Source of the DNA: Alkalihalobacillus sp. BA299
GTDB taxonomy: Bacteria > Bacillota > Bacilli > Bacillales > Bacillaceae_F
DNA length: 64,000 nt
Assembly: GCF_017745675.1 (NCBI RefSeq)
Contig: NZ_JAFLJM010000008.1
Coordinates: 159,036 to 223,035, forward strand
Direction of reading: 5' to 3'
Below, in pieces: positions 36,286 to 44,489 of the stretch. The position numbers and the translations under genes were made by a program. The number at the start of each line of letters is the position of its first letter. Position 1 is the first letter of the stretch. The notes below the pieces were generated by a model that made no database searches, was not told where the DNA came from, and saw only the letters and a list, made by a program, of their open reading frames with translations.

Positions 36286-36314
36286 AGCGTAAAGGAGGCT
36301 AGTAGAACGGTCAA
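36286..36314 (-). promoter_or_regulatory. promoter of parMR
   Basis: Minus strand TTGACC (36309-36314), 17-base spacer, TACGCT (36286-36291). It lies at the gene-proximal edge of the GTNNAC array, so ParR binding there could repress it, as in known parMRC loci. Confidence 0.5.
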
Positions 36315-36338
36315 TACATCATAAGTTGTGTTCAATTC

Positions 36339-36482
36339 GTATACGAAAACACAATTAAGTATACAAGTAAACTAAATTGTAAACACGTTGCTACTATGCT
36401 ATGTATACGGATTTGTGTACAAGTTTACAAATTCGCACACAAAATGAATACACTATGTTTACACGTATACATGATTGTACAC
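36339..36482. repeat. centromere-like (parC-like) array of GTNNAC sites
   Basis: Ten GTNNAC hexamers lie in 144 bases at 36339, 36359, 36367, 36379, 36403, 36415, 36423, 36457, 36465 and 36477. Nine form three 26-bp triplets with internal steps of 8 and 12: 36359-36384, 36403-36428 (inverted, steps 12 and 8) and 36457-36482. Position upstream of parMR and regular geometry mark it as the likely DNA site of the segregation system. Confidence 0.7.
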
Positions 36483-36766
36483 AAATGAAACATGTTACTT
36501 TTTCACTCGGTAATATGACTCGTTTCTGTTTTTACCTACTACTTTAGTTGGCAATTGGTTATACTACGATTTCCGTTCACTTTACCGTTAACAGAATAAA
36601 TGATAGATTTTATCCTGTTTAACTAACTTGCACTCAGTTGTGGTGAAGCCCCTACAAAAGTATCTTCACATTTTTTGTCACAGCATTTCATCATATAAGG
36701 TGACGTTTTCTCTATTCTATTAACTTATCACTATTGTATTTAACTTATAAAAATAAAAACTGTTAT

Positions 36767-36820
36767 TTTGTTAACCATATTTTTATTTTAGTTGACATCT
36801 GACATTTGTGAATTTATACT
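36767..36820 (+). promoter_or_regulatory. bioY promoter with BirA operator
   Basis: TTTGTTAAC (36767-36775), 15 bases, GTTGACAT (36791-36798) matches the BirA operator of Bacilli (TTGTTAAC-N15-GTTAACAA) with one or two mismatches in the second half. The second half overlaps the -35 TTGACA (36792-36797), which stands 17 bases before TATACT (36815-36820). Biotin-loaded BirA would block the promoter. Confidence 0.7.
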
Positions 36821-36865
36821 AAGCAAAAGGAATTCTTTTATACTATTTTGAAAATGGTGATAATG

Positions 36866-37435
36866 ATGAAACTGAAACATATGATGTATGCTTCGTTTTT
36901 TGTTGCTGTTATAGCAGCGCTCGGTATTTTACCGCCTCTTGTTCTTCCGATTACACCTGTTCCAATTACAGCTCAATCGTTAGGCGTCATGCTGGCTGGA
37001 GCTATTTTAGGTGCTAGGTACGGTGGATTAAGTCTTGTTATTTTTGTTTTACTCGTCGCATTTGGTGCTCCACTTCTTTCAGGTGGCCGCGGTGGCTTTA
37101 GCGTATTCTTAGGTCCTAGTGGTGGCTATATTTTAAGTTGGCCCGTTGCCGCATTTGTAATTGGATATTTAGTGGAAAAGTATTGGCATAAGATGAACGT
37201 AACTCGTTTTATTTTATTTAACGTAATCGGCGGAATTATCATTATTTACGCTGGGGGTATCACTTTCCTTTCCTTTAACACAGGGATTGCGTGGGGAACA
37301 GCAGCCTATCAAGCTCTTATTTATATCCCTGGTGACATTGCAAAAGCAATCGTTGCAGCAGTCATTGCCATGCAGATTAAGAAAGCATATCCACTTATTA
37401 AAAAATCAAATAATATGCACAATAAAGCTGCATGA
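36866..37435 (+). CDS. bioY: biotin transporter BioY
   Basis: A 189-residue membrane protein with six helices, the substrate-binding S component of the biotin ECF transporter. Family pattern: ITPVPITAQSLGVMLAGAIL near 30, GARYGG, and FLGPSGGYILSWPVAAFVIG near 85-104. Several in-frame starts (TTG 36848, ATG 36854, 36863, 36866) are possible; 36866 gives the usual N-terminus and the best spacing from GGTGA. A BirA operator overlaps its promoter. The yhfT-yhfS pair follows, as the corresponding yhfU does in B. subtilis. Confidence 0.9.
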   Translation: MKLKHMMYASFFVAVIAALGILPPLVLPITPVPITAQSLGVMLAGAILGARYGGLSLVIFVLLVAFGAPLLSGGRGGFSVFLGPSGGYILSWPVAAFVIGYLVEKYWHKMNVTRFILFNVIGGIIIIYAGGITFLSFNTGIAWGTAAYQALIYIPGDIAKAIVAAVIAMQIKKAYPLIKKSNNMHNKAA

Positions 37436-37436
37436 T

Positions 37437-37609
37437 ACAAGAAAAGCGCAAGCGCCCGTTCAGCGGTGTATGGACTGGACTGAGCCGCAGGAGATAAAGG
37501 AAACACGATGAACGTTAGTGAATTGATGATGACTTATCGTACGGCGGTGAGGGAAGTCCACTAGACGCTGGGCGCTGCAGCTAGACATCCTCGAAATTTC
37601 TTATTCTTT
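37437..37609 (+). repeat. dispersed intergenic repeat, copy 2 (most complete)
   Basis: This 173-bp copy runs from ACAAGAAAAGCGCAAGCGCCC to GGGCGCTGCAGCTAGACATCCTCGAAATTT. The ends pair (AGCGCCC with GGGCGCT). Related copies lie at 2953, 60801 and, in the opposite direction, from 63721. Confidence 0.8.
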
Positions 37610-37623
37610 AAAATTTGTTGCTT

Positions 37624-37648
37624 GGTGTCCCTTGGGCACCTTTTTTCT
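37624..37648 (+). terminator. terminator downstream of bioY and its repeat
   Basis: GGTGTCC-CTT-GGGCACC is followed by TTTTTTCTTTTTC. It separates bioY from yhfT, which has its own TATAAT at 37698-37703 or nearby. Confidence 0.75.
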
Positions 37649-37732
37649 TTTTCTTATGAAAGACGCCAGCCATTTCCCTCCTCTCTATTAATGGTATAAT
37701 CATGGAAAATAACATAACATGGAGGAACTTTT

Positions 37733-39208
37733 ATGGTAATTGGTCAAACGATTCAAGAAATAGCACATACATACTCCTCTAAGACTGCGATTGTATGTGG
37801 TGATGAACAAATCACCTATCAGCATTTACATGAAAATGTCCGTAGAATTCAACAACAATTAGTAACTACAATAGGCGATCCACACCAAAAAAAGATAGCC
37901 TTTTTACTTGAAAACGATGTACGTTTTTTATCACTTTTTTTAGCGATCAGTGAAATGGGAGCGATCGCAATCCCGCTTGATCCGAAATGGAGTTCTCATG
38001 ATTTACAACACATCGTTACCGATTGTGCACCTGACCTGTTGATTACAGCTCACCAAATCGATACTACTGAAGTTCTTACACTATCACTGGATCAGCTCCT
38101 ACAACAGCCGAGGACAGCGTTCCGAATAAAGACCCGCTCCGAATACGACCTTTTTTACATTGGCTATACATCAGGTACAACTGGGAAACCGAAGGGCTAT
38201 CTACGAACTCACTCCTCATGGATACATAGCTTTTCTGGAAGTGAGCTAGTTTTCAAAATAAAAGAAGAAGATATCATTTTTGCTCCTGGCCCCCTCGTTC
38301 ACTCTCATTTTTTGTATGCAGCCGTTCATGCACTTTATATCGGAGCTACACTATATATCACAAAAAAATTTAATGCCGAGATGGTGTTTCGTACATTAAG
38401 TACAAGTCCTATTACGATACTCTACCTCGTGCCAACGATGTTTTCTGCACTTTATAATGTATACGAAAAGAAAGAACAACCCATCAACACTGTCAAAAAA
38501 GTCATATCTTCTGGTGCAAAATGGCAAGCTCCCTTAAAGAAAAAAGCGCGTCTCGTCCTTCCTTATGCTGAAGTATTTGAATTTTACGGAGCCTCTGAAT
38601 TAAGCTTTGTTAGCGTTTTGGACGATCAAGGTAACATTGAGAATCCAGAATCAGTCGGCAGCCCCTTTCCTGGCGTTGAAGTATCGATTCGACGACCTGA
38701 TGGTACTGAAGTTGATCGTGGTCAAATTGGTAAATTATTCGTTAAGAGTAAGCTAACATTTAGTGGATACCTCAACAATCCTCTAGCAACAAGCGAAGTC
38801 TTTCACGGGGATTGGGCGACAGTCGGCGACTTAGCTTATATCGATGCCAATGGATACATCACCCTTGTAGGACGCGAGAAAAATATGATCATAAGTGGAG
38901 GCCTGAATATTTACCCAGAAGAAGTCGAGAAAGTATTGTCTACCCTCCCTGAAATCGATGAAGTTGTTGTCATTGGGTTGGACGATCCATATTGGGGTGA
39001 AAAAGTTGTTGCAGCTATTAAGTGGAGGCTAAACCAACAACTCACTGATCAGCAATTAAAAGAGTATTGCAGACAAAAGCTAGCTTCTTACAAATGCCCG
39101 CAGCTGTTTATTAAGCTTGATGCTTTTCCGTATACGACGAGTAGAAAAATTGCTAGAAATGAAGTAATGAAGCTTTTACAAGAAAAATTAGAACACCAAA
39201 GGACGTGA
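37733..39208 (+). CDS. yhfT: acyl-CoA synthetase (YhfT-like)
   Basis: A 491-residue adenylate-forming enzyme that activates a carboxylic acid to its CoA thioester. The AMP-binding signature is IGYTSGTTGKPKGYLRT near 143; FEFYGASELSF near 282, WATVGDLAYIDANGYI near 360, GREKNMIISGGLNIYPEEVE near 380 and a C-terminal TTSRKIARNEV with the catalytic Lys follow. In B. subtilis yhfT lies beside yhfS and the bioY-like yhfU, as here. Substrate is unknown; the link to biotin genes would fit a fatty or pimeloyl-type acid. Confidence 0.85.
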   Translation: MVIGQTIQEIAHTYSSKTAIVCGDEQITYQHLHENVRRIQQQLVTTIGDPHQKKIAFLLENDVRFLSLFLAISEMGAIAIPLDPKWSSHDLQHIVTDCAPDLLITAHQIDTTEVLTLSLDQLLQQPRTAFRIKTRSEYDLFYIGYTSGTTGKPKGYLRTHSSWIHSFSGSELVFKIKEEDIIFAPGPLVHSHFLYAAVHALYIGATLYITKKFNAEMVFRTLSTSPITILYLVPTMFSALYNVYEKKEQPINTVKKVISSGAKWQAPLKKKARLVLPYAEVFEFYGASELSFVSVLDDQGNIENPESVGSPFPGVEVSIRRPDGTEVDRGQIGKLFVKSKLTFSGYLNNPLATSEVFHGDWATVGDLAYIDANGYITLVGREKNMIISGGLNIYPEEVEKVLSTLPEIDEVVVIGLDDPYWGEKVVAAIKWRLNQQLTDQQLKEYCRQKLASYKCPQLFIKLDAFPYTTSRKIARNEVMKLLQEKLEHQRT

Positions 39209-39209
39209 A

Positions 39210-40358
39210 ATGATGAAAGAAGCCGTCATTGTAACAGCAAAACGCACAGCCGTCGGCAAAGTCGGCGGTATGTTCAAAGATGTTCCTCCTCAACAATTAG
39301 TTGCCCCCCTCCTTCAACATATTATCAAGCAATTTCAACTTGATGAAGCTTCGATTGATGAAGTCATTCTCGGGAACACGGTAGGACCAGGCGGAAATAT
39401 TGCTCGCTTATCTTCGTTAACGGCAGGATTACCTGTTTCTGTACCAGGGGTAACTGTCGACCGACAATGTGGTTCTGGATTAGAAGCGATCAACCTTGCA
39501 GCTAGGCTCATTCAAGCTGGCGCAGGTGACTTCTATTTCGCAGGTGGTGTAGAAAGTACAAGCTTAGCTCCTTGGAAAATTGCAAAGCCTTCTTCTCTAT
39601 ATCATCCAAAAGGTCCTGAACTGTTTACGAGAGCCCGTTTTTCTCCAGATGATATCGGTGACCCAGACATGGGAATAGCGGCTGAAAATGTAGCAGAAGC
39701 TCACCAAATCACTCGTGAAATGCAAGACCTGTATGCGTACAATAGTCACGTAAAAGCTGTTCAGGCAACGGAGGCTGGGGTGTTTTCAGATGAAATCGTC
39801 CCAGTACATGGAATGACGATCGATGAATGTCCACGTAAAAACACAACGATCGAAAAACTCAATTCTCTTCCTCCCGTTTTTAAAGAAAATGGAACCGTCA
39901 CGGCCGGAAATGCTTGTCCGATTAATGACGGTGCTGCTGTCGTGTTAATCATGTCACTTGATAAGTGTAAAGAACTAGGGCTGCAGCCGACATTACGCTT
40001 TGTTGATGCAGTTAGTGCAGGAGTTGACCCGAACTATCTCGGCATCGGCCCTGTACCAGCAGTTACAAAATTACTAAAACGGCAACAATTATCCGTTAAA
40101 GACATTGATATCGTTGAATTTAATGAAGCTTTTGCATCCCAAGTATTAGCTAGTTTACATGCATTAGAAATCCCACTAGAAAAAGTGAATCAAAATGGAG
40201 GTGCACTGGCAATTGGACATCCATACGGAGCATCAGGAGCCATTTTAGTGACACGATTGTTATCGGAAATGAAGAAAAAACAGCTGAAACGTGGCTTAGC
40301 TACATTAGGAATTGGTGGCGGATTAGGACTAGCTACTCTTTTCGAATGGGTTGATTAA
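39210..40358 (+). CDS. yhfS: thiolase family protein (YhfS-like)
   Basis: A 382-residue thiolase-fold enzyme, one base after yhfT. The nucleophilic Cys is in VDRQCGSGLEAI near 90, and the catalytic His residues in EFNEAFASQ and GHPYGASGA near 340. The second catalytic cysteine, normally in a CxGGG motif at the C-terminus, is absent: the sequence reads LGIGGGLGLA, with Gly in its place. The enzyme may therefore have altered or partial thiolase chemistry. Start at 39210 or the next ATG at 39213. Confidence 0.85.
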   Translation: MMKEAVIVTAKRTAVGKVGGMFKDVPPQQLVAPLLQHIIKQFQLDEASIDEVILGNTVGPGGNIARLSSLTAGLPVSVPGVTVDRQCGSGLEAINLAARLIQAGAGDFYFAGGVESTSLAPWKIAKPSSLYHPKGPELFTRARFSPDDIGDPDMGIAAENVAEAHQITREMQDLYAYNSHVKAVQATEAGVFSDEIVPVHGMTIDECPRKNTTIEKLNSLPPVFKENGTVTAGNACPINDGAAVVLIMSLDKCKELGLQPTLRFVDAVSAGVDPNYLGIGPVPAVTKLLKRQQLSVKDIDIVEFNEAFASQVLASLHALEIPLEKVNQNGGALAIGHPYGASGAILVTRLLSEMKKKQLKRGLATLGIGGGLGLATLFEWVD

Positions 40359-40383
40359 TTAACTAGAAAAAAGAGGTGATCAT

Positions 40384-41175
40384 TTGAAATTCAATGAACA
40401 GGCTGCCATTATTACCGGCTCAACGACAGGAATTGGTTATAGTATCGCAAAACAGCTTGCAGCAAGTGGCACCGCCGTTGTTATAAATGGGCGAAATCCC
40501 GAGAGAGTTGAGCAAACCGTCTCGGAAATCAAAGCGCGCGGAGGACAAGCAGTCGGTTTAGCCAAGCCAATCGAGCATCCTGAAACAGGACAGAAGCTCG
40601 TAGACCTTGCCCTCACATCGTTTGGCCATGTATCGATTTTAATTAATAATGCCGGAATTATTCATGACCAAATGTCTTATAAAATGACAGATCGTGAATT
40701 TACTAATGTCATCAATGTCCATGTAAATGGGACATTCTTCTGCACACGACCGTTCATTCAGGCACTTAAACAACAAAAGAGTGCCGGTCACATTATTAAT
40801 ATGACATCGACCGCAGGATTAGAAGGTACCATCGGTCAAGTCAATTATAGTGCAGCCAAAGCTGCCATTAACGGGATGACATGGACACTGGCCAAGGAAC
40901 TTAAGCGTGACAAGATCGTAGTAAATGCCATTGCCCCAGCTGCTCTAACGAATATGACACAACCTTATATTGAAAAAGCAAAAAGAAAAGCGGCTGAAGC
41001 TGGCGAAGAGCTCCCTTCTTATTGGGAAATAGGTTTACCTGATGATGTAGCGAGCTTTGTAATGCATCTATTAGAGAACCGAGATTTAGAAAAGACAGGA
41101 GCTATCTTTGGAGTGAATGGAAAAAAGATTGTGCGCTGGCCCCCGCCTACCTCAGCTCCATATCATTTTGAATAA
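40384..41175 (+). CDS. short-chain dehydrogenase (3-oxoacyl reductase-like)
   Basis: A 263-residue SDR that begins with TTG after AGAGGTGAT. It has AAIITGSTTGIGYSIAKQL, ILINNAGIIHDQMSYKMT near 86, INMTSTAGLEG near 138, VNYSAAKAAINGM near 153 and VNAIAPAALTNMTQPY near 181, the profile of FabG-like enzymes. It follows yhfS by 25 bases, so ligase, thiolase-like and reductase would form a short acyl-CoA pathway. Substrate is unknown. Confidence 0.86.
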   Translation: MKFNEQAAIITGSTTGIGYSIAKQLAASGTAVVINGRNPERVEQTVSEIKARGGQAVGLAKPIEHPETGQKLVDLALTSFGHVSILINNAGIIHDQMSYKMTDREFTNVINVHVNGTFFCTRPFIQALKQQKSAGHIINMTSTAGLEGTIGQVNYSAAKAAINGMTWTLAKELKRDKIVVNAIAPAALTNMTQPYIEKAKRKAAEAGEELPSYWEIGLPDDVASFVMHLLENRDLEKTGAIFGVNGKKIVRWPPPTSAPYHFE

Positions 41176-41185
41176 TAGGTAACAA

Positions 41186-41307
41186 AAGAGAGTGAATCGT
41201 TAGGACTTACCCGCCTCGACCTTGTGAAAGCCCCAAGTTCCATTCTTCTCGAATGCACTTAGACCATGCGAATGAGGTGCATAACTCTTTTTCGATTTCA
41301 CTCTCTT
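41186..41307. other. candidate structured element (three-way junction)
   Basis: Outer arms AAGAGAGTGAATCG (41186-41199) and CGATTTCACTCTCTT (41293-41307) pair with one bulge. Inside, GGACTT (41202) pairs with AAGTTCC (to about 41240) and ATGCAC (about 41255) with GTGCAT (about 41282). This gives a closed three-stem fold between convergent genes. It may be an RNA, a long terminator or a mobile relic. Confidence 0.45.
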
Positions 41308-41308
41308 C

Positions 41309-41512
41309 TTACCCTTTAGACGACCGATTCAACGACAATAACCGACCAGCCTTTACCTTTATACGCATTGTTTTACTTGCATTTAAGCTTTCTTCCGCAA
41401 ACTTTTTAATTTCTGTCGCAACGACTGAAAATCCACGACCAGCATCACCTGCTCGAGCTGCTTCGATTCCTGAATTTAAGACCAAGAAATCGATACATAT
41501 GTGGTTAGTCAT
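41309..41512 (-). pseudogene. methyl-accepting chemotaxis protein, hairpin-tip remnant
   Basis: The 67-residue frame contains [20 protein letters not shown] followed by [11 protein letters not shown], the invariant CheA/CheW-contact tip of chemoreceptors. All other parts, including membrane helices and sensor domain, are missing and the frame runs out into unrelated sequence. It is the debris of a chemoreceptor gene. Confidence 0.8.
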
Positions 41513-41592
41513 TACAAAAACCTCGTGTCATTATCTAACATGACTAATAACTGAAAGCTAAAGTTACTTAAACACTGAAAGAGGTATATTTA

Positions 41593-41715
41593 GTGCGCTT
41601 TTTAAACGGTGTAGGACGAAGTTTTTACAGTTGTCTATGTCCTTTTAAGACAAAAATGACTGGTGATTTTGAACAATTAGGAAAAGAGATTTTAGCTACA
41701 ATGTACATTCAATAA
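41593..41715 (+). CDS. possible 40-residue hypothetical peptide
   Basis: A frame starts at GTG with GAAAGAGG ten bases upstream and ends TAA. It contains three cysteines or near-cysteines (SFYSCLCPFKTK) and a tail DFEQLGKEILATMYIQ that looks coding. I do not recognise it. It could be a small protein or the fragment of a larger gene, upstream of the flavoprotein. Confidence 0.35.
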   Translation: MRFLNGVGRSFYSCLCPFKTKMTGDFEQLGKEILATMYIQ

Positions 41716-41793
41716 AAAAGAGAGAAGTGATACGATTAGCCAAAAGCTACAAGTGACGTGAACGATGATACTGAAAGGAAGGAATGAATAATA

Positions 41794-43239
41794 ATGAGCT
41801 TAGAAGCTTTAAGCGAACGAGTAAAAACTGACCTTTCTTATCTCGCTTTCGGAGGATTAGATTGGGTTCGCCCAGTGAACCATCCTGAGGGACATGTCTA
41901 TGACGTTGTCATTATTGGTGGCGGCCAAAGTGGCCTCGGAACGGCCTTTGGACTGTTACGTGAAAGAGTCTCGAACATTCTTGTTATCGACGAAAACTGT
42001 GAAGGGCTAGAGGGACCTTGGGAAACGTATGCCCGTATGATTACCTTGAGAACACCTAAGCATTTAACATCTATTGACCTTGGCATTCCTTCTTTAACCT
42101 TCCGTTCTTGGTGGGAAGCTCAATTTGGGCCGAAAAGCTGGGAGACCATCGATAAAATTCCTCGAGGCGATTGGATGGATTACTTACGCTGGTATCGAAA
42201 TGTGCTTAATTTACCCGTCATTAATGAGGTGAAGCTCAAGCTAATTGAACCGCTCGAAGAAGGAGTTCACCGTTTGCATATCGAAGGCCGAGGAGCACCA
42301 GCTAAACAATTACTTGCTTGTAAAGTCATTTTGTCAACGGGTATTCAAGGTGGTGGCGAATGGCATGTACCACCAATGATTTCTAATCAATTACCTCGAC
42401 ATCTCTTTGCTCATACCTCTGAAGCAATTAATTTTAATACGCTTAAAGGGAAAAAGATTGCTATTTTGGGTGGTGGAGCTTCTGCCTTTGACAATGCCAA
42501 TTTTGCACTAACAGAAGGTGTAGCTGAAGCTCATGTATTTGTCCGCAGGAAGGAATTACCTCGTATTAATCCTATTCGTCAAATGGAGGGGTCTGGTATG
42601 ATTGAACGCTTCCATACACTCTCGGACGCAGAGAAATATGCAGCGATCGCCCATTTCTTTAAACACAATCAGCCACCGACGAATGACACATTTGACCGCG
42701 CAGCTTCTTGGCCTGGTTTTCACCTTCATTTAGGTTCGCCTTGGCTCGATGTCAAAGCTACAAATGAGGGCGCAGTCGTGACTACAGCGAAAGGTAAGTT
42801 CACCTTTGATTTTCTCATCATCAGCACGGGTCTCCTCACTGATCCAGCTTTACGTCCAGAGCTTAAACTTGTTGAAGAGCATATTGCACGTTGGGGGGAT
42901 TACTATAAAGCCCCTGTAGAATTAGCAAATCCTATGCTAGACGCACACCCTTACCTCAGTCCTGGCTTTGCATTTTTTAGTCGTGATGAAAGTGGAAAGA
43001 AGCGTCTGCATGGCCTCTTTGCTTTTAACTACTCCGCCTTGATTAGTTGTGGTATATCAGCATCTGCACTATCTGGCATGAGATTTAGTATACCTAAGCT
43101 TGTTTCAGCAGTAGCCGATCAGCTATTCCTCGATGACCGGGAAGACATTTTACAAAGCTTCTTTAACTATGATGAGGTTGAGTTTGTTGGGGAGTGGTCG
43201 AAAAAAGAATCCCTTCTGTCTATAAATCGAACCACATAA
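41794..43239 (+). CDS. FAD/NAD(P)-binding oxidoreductase
   Basis: A 481-residue protein with two dinucleotide folds: VYDVVIIGGGQSGLGTAFGL near 34-53 (FAD) and KKIAILGGGASAFDNANFAL near 227 (NAD(P)H), followed by FVRRKELPRINPIRQMEG. The pattern fits flavin-containing monooxygenase or thioredoxin reductase-like enzymes. There is no membrane segment. It is transcribed alone and ends at a clear terminator. Substrate is unknown. Confidence 0.8.
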   Translation: MSLEALSERVKTDLSYLAFGGLDWVRPVNHPEGHVYDVVIIGGGQSGLGTAFGLLRERVSNILVIDENCEGLEGPWETYARMITLRTPKHLTSIDLGIPSLTFRSWWEAQFGPKSWETIDKIPRGDWMDYLRWYRNVLNLPVINEVKLKLIEPLEEGVHRLHIEGRGAPAKQLLACKVILSTGIQGGGEWHVPPMISNQLPRHLFAHTSEAINFNTLKGKKIAILGGGASAFDNANFALTEGVAEAHVFVRRKELPRINPIRQMEGSGMIERFHTLSDAEKYAAIAHFFKHNQPPTNDTFDRAASWPGFHLHLGSPWLDVKATNEGAVVTTAKGKFTFDFLIISTGLLTDPALRPELKLVEEHIARWGDYYKAPVELANPMLDAHPYLSPGFAFFSRDESGKKRLHGLFAFNYSALISCGISASALSGMRFSIPKLVSAVADQLFLDDREDILQSFFNYDEVEFVGEWSKKESLLSINRTT

Positions 43240-43263
43240 AGAACAAAAGTGCTACAGACTGAT

Positions 43264-43303
43264 GACGTCCCAAGTGAAGCTGAACCACTTGGGGCGTATT
43301 TTT
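43264..43303 (+). terminator. terminator of the flavoprotein gene
   Basis: GACGTCCCAAGTG pairs with CACTTGGGGCGT around a 9-base loop, followed by ATTTTTAT. Confidence 0.85.
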
Positions 43304-43349
43304 ATCAGCTATACTGCAATTTTAAAAATAGAGTCGTCATTATGAATTT

Positions 43350-43467
43350 ATGATCCAGATTCCGAAAATATAGTCCAGATTTCAGTGTTATGATCTAGAT
43401 TTTCAAATATTCTGTCCATGTTCCATGTTTTATTGTCCAAACTGTGTCTAAATTGTGTCCATATTGA
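43350..43467. repeat. degenerate 20-bp repeats of the 'GTCCAGATT' type
   Basis: Six imperfect units follow one another: TGATCCAGATTCCGAAAATA, TAGTCCAGATTTCAG, TGATCTAGATTTTC, CTGTCCATGTTCC, TTGTCCAAACTGTGTC and TTGTGTCCATATTG. The same words return at 53353-53389. No gene is visible in the stretch. Confidence 0.65.
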
Positions 43468-43526
43468 TTAAAAAGTTACCAGCCGCTTTAATAATTCTCG
43501 TCCTATTGTTATGACGCTGCAAGGAG

Positions 43527-44489
43527 CTAATCGATGTATTCAAATGCACTTTTTCCATTTGCTTTCACCTTGTACATTGCCATATCTGCCTTTTTTAAAA
43601 GGTAGGAAGGTTCTTGTCCGTCTCGCGGATAAATACTAATTCCAATACTTATAGAAAGATGGATGAACTCCCCATTCAATTCAAACGGATCGTTTAACAC
43701 CTTTACGAATTTTTCAGCTATAATGGCAGCATCTTTATCATCCTTCAGCTGGCTTAATACTACAGTAAATTCGTCTCCTCCAAGGCGAGCAATCGTATCC
43801 GTACTTCGAATGCAGCTTCTTAAACGCTGAGCCGTCTCTTTTAGAACGCGATCCCCTATATCATGACCATACGTATCATTAACTTCTTTAAAATCGTCGA
43901 GGTCCAAGAACATGATAGCTAGTTTATCGCCGTTTCTTTGTGCATAACTAATAGCCCAAGCAAGCCGATCATTGAAATAAAGGCGATTCGGTAACTCTGT
44001 GAGAGAGTCATGCAATGAGCGATGCCTACTGATTTCTTCAGAGGTCTTAATTTCGTTATACTCTACTTCCATTTCTTTAATTAAACTTTTTAGCTTATAC
44101 ACACGATTATAGGTGGTAGTCACATCACTAATTTGTATCAAAGCATAACAGGAGTCGCCTTCATAAAGCGGCTCAATCCGCATATTTTGCTTAATAGCAT
44201 TCTCATCCTGAACCTCTTTAGGAAGAAAGAATGCCTTATGCAATGTGCTTGAACAAAATCTGCTTTGGCCATGAAATAGTACATTTTGCAATATGTCTGA
44301 ATAAGTTTTCATTTTAAAGCGTGGATAAACGTCACTTAATTTATTACCTAGAACCTCCACCCGCTTCTTACCGGACAAGCGCTCTAGCCATTGGTTCCAG
44401 AAAAGAATTTTTAAATCTCTATCTACAATGATCATGCCAACATTTGTCTTATCTAATGCTTGAAAAACTAAACTACCCAGTTTATCCAT
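43527..44489 (-). CDS. diguanylate cyclase with PAS domain
   Basis: About 320 residues. An N-terminal PAS domain (VGMIIVDRDLKILFWNQWLE) is followed by a short coiled coil and a GGDEF domain with LTELPNRLYFNDRL, FLDLDDFKEVNDTYGHDIGD and ARLGGDEFTVV. An RSTD inhibitory site stands at the usual distance before GGDEF, so product feedback is likely. It is cytosolic. ATG 44489 is chosen over upstream ATGs because TTGGAGA lies eight bases before it; it overlaps the upstream CheC-like gene by 8 bases. Confidence 0.88.
   Translation of the reverse strand: MDKLGSLVFQALDKTNVGMIIVDRDLKILFWNQWLERLSGKKRVEVLGNKLSDVYPRFKMKTYSDILQNVLFHGQSRFCSSTLHKAFFLPKEVQDENAIKQNMRIEPLYEGDSCYALIQISDVTTTYNRVYKLKSLIKEMEVEYNEIKTSEEISRHRSLHDSLTELPNRLYFNDRLAWAISYAQRNGDKLAIMFLDLDDFKEVNDTYGHDIGDRVLKETAQRLRSCIRSTDTIARLGGDEFTVVLSQLKDDKDAAIIAEKFVKVLNDPFELNGEFIHLSISIGISIYPRDGQEPSYLLKKADMAMYKVKANGKSAFEYID

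Noticed and set aside
43350..43467. Possible CRISPR array
   Set aside because: The units are about 20 bases, diverged from each other, without distinct spacers, and no cas gene is near.
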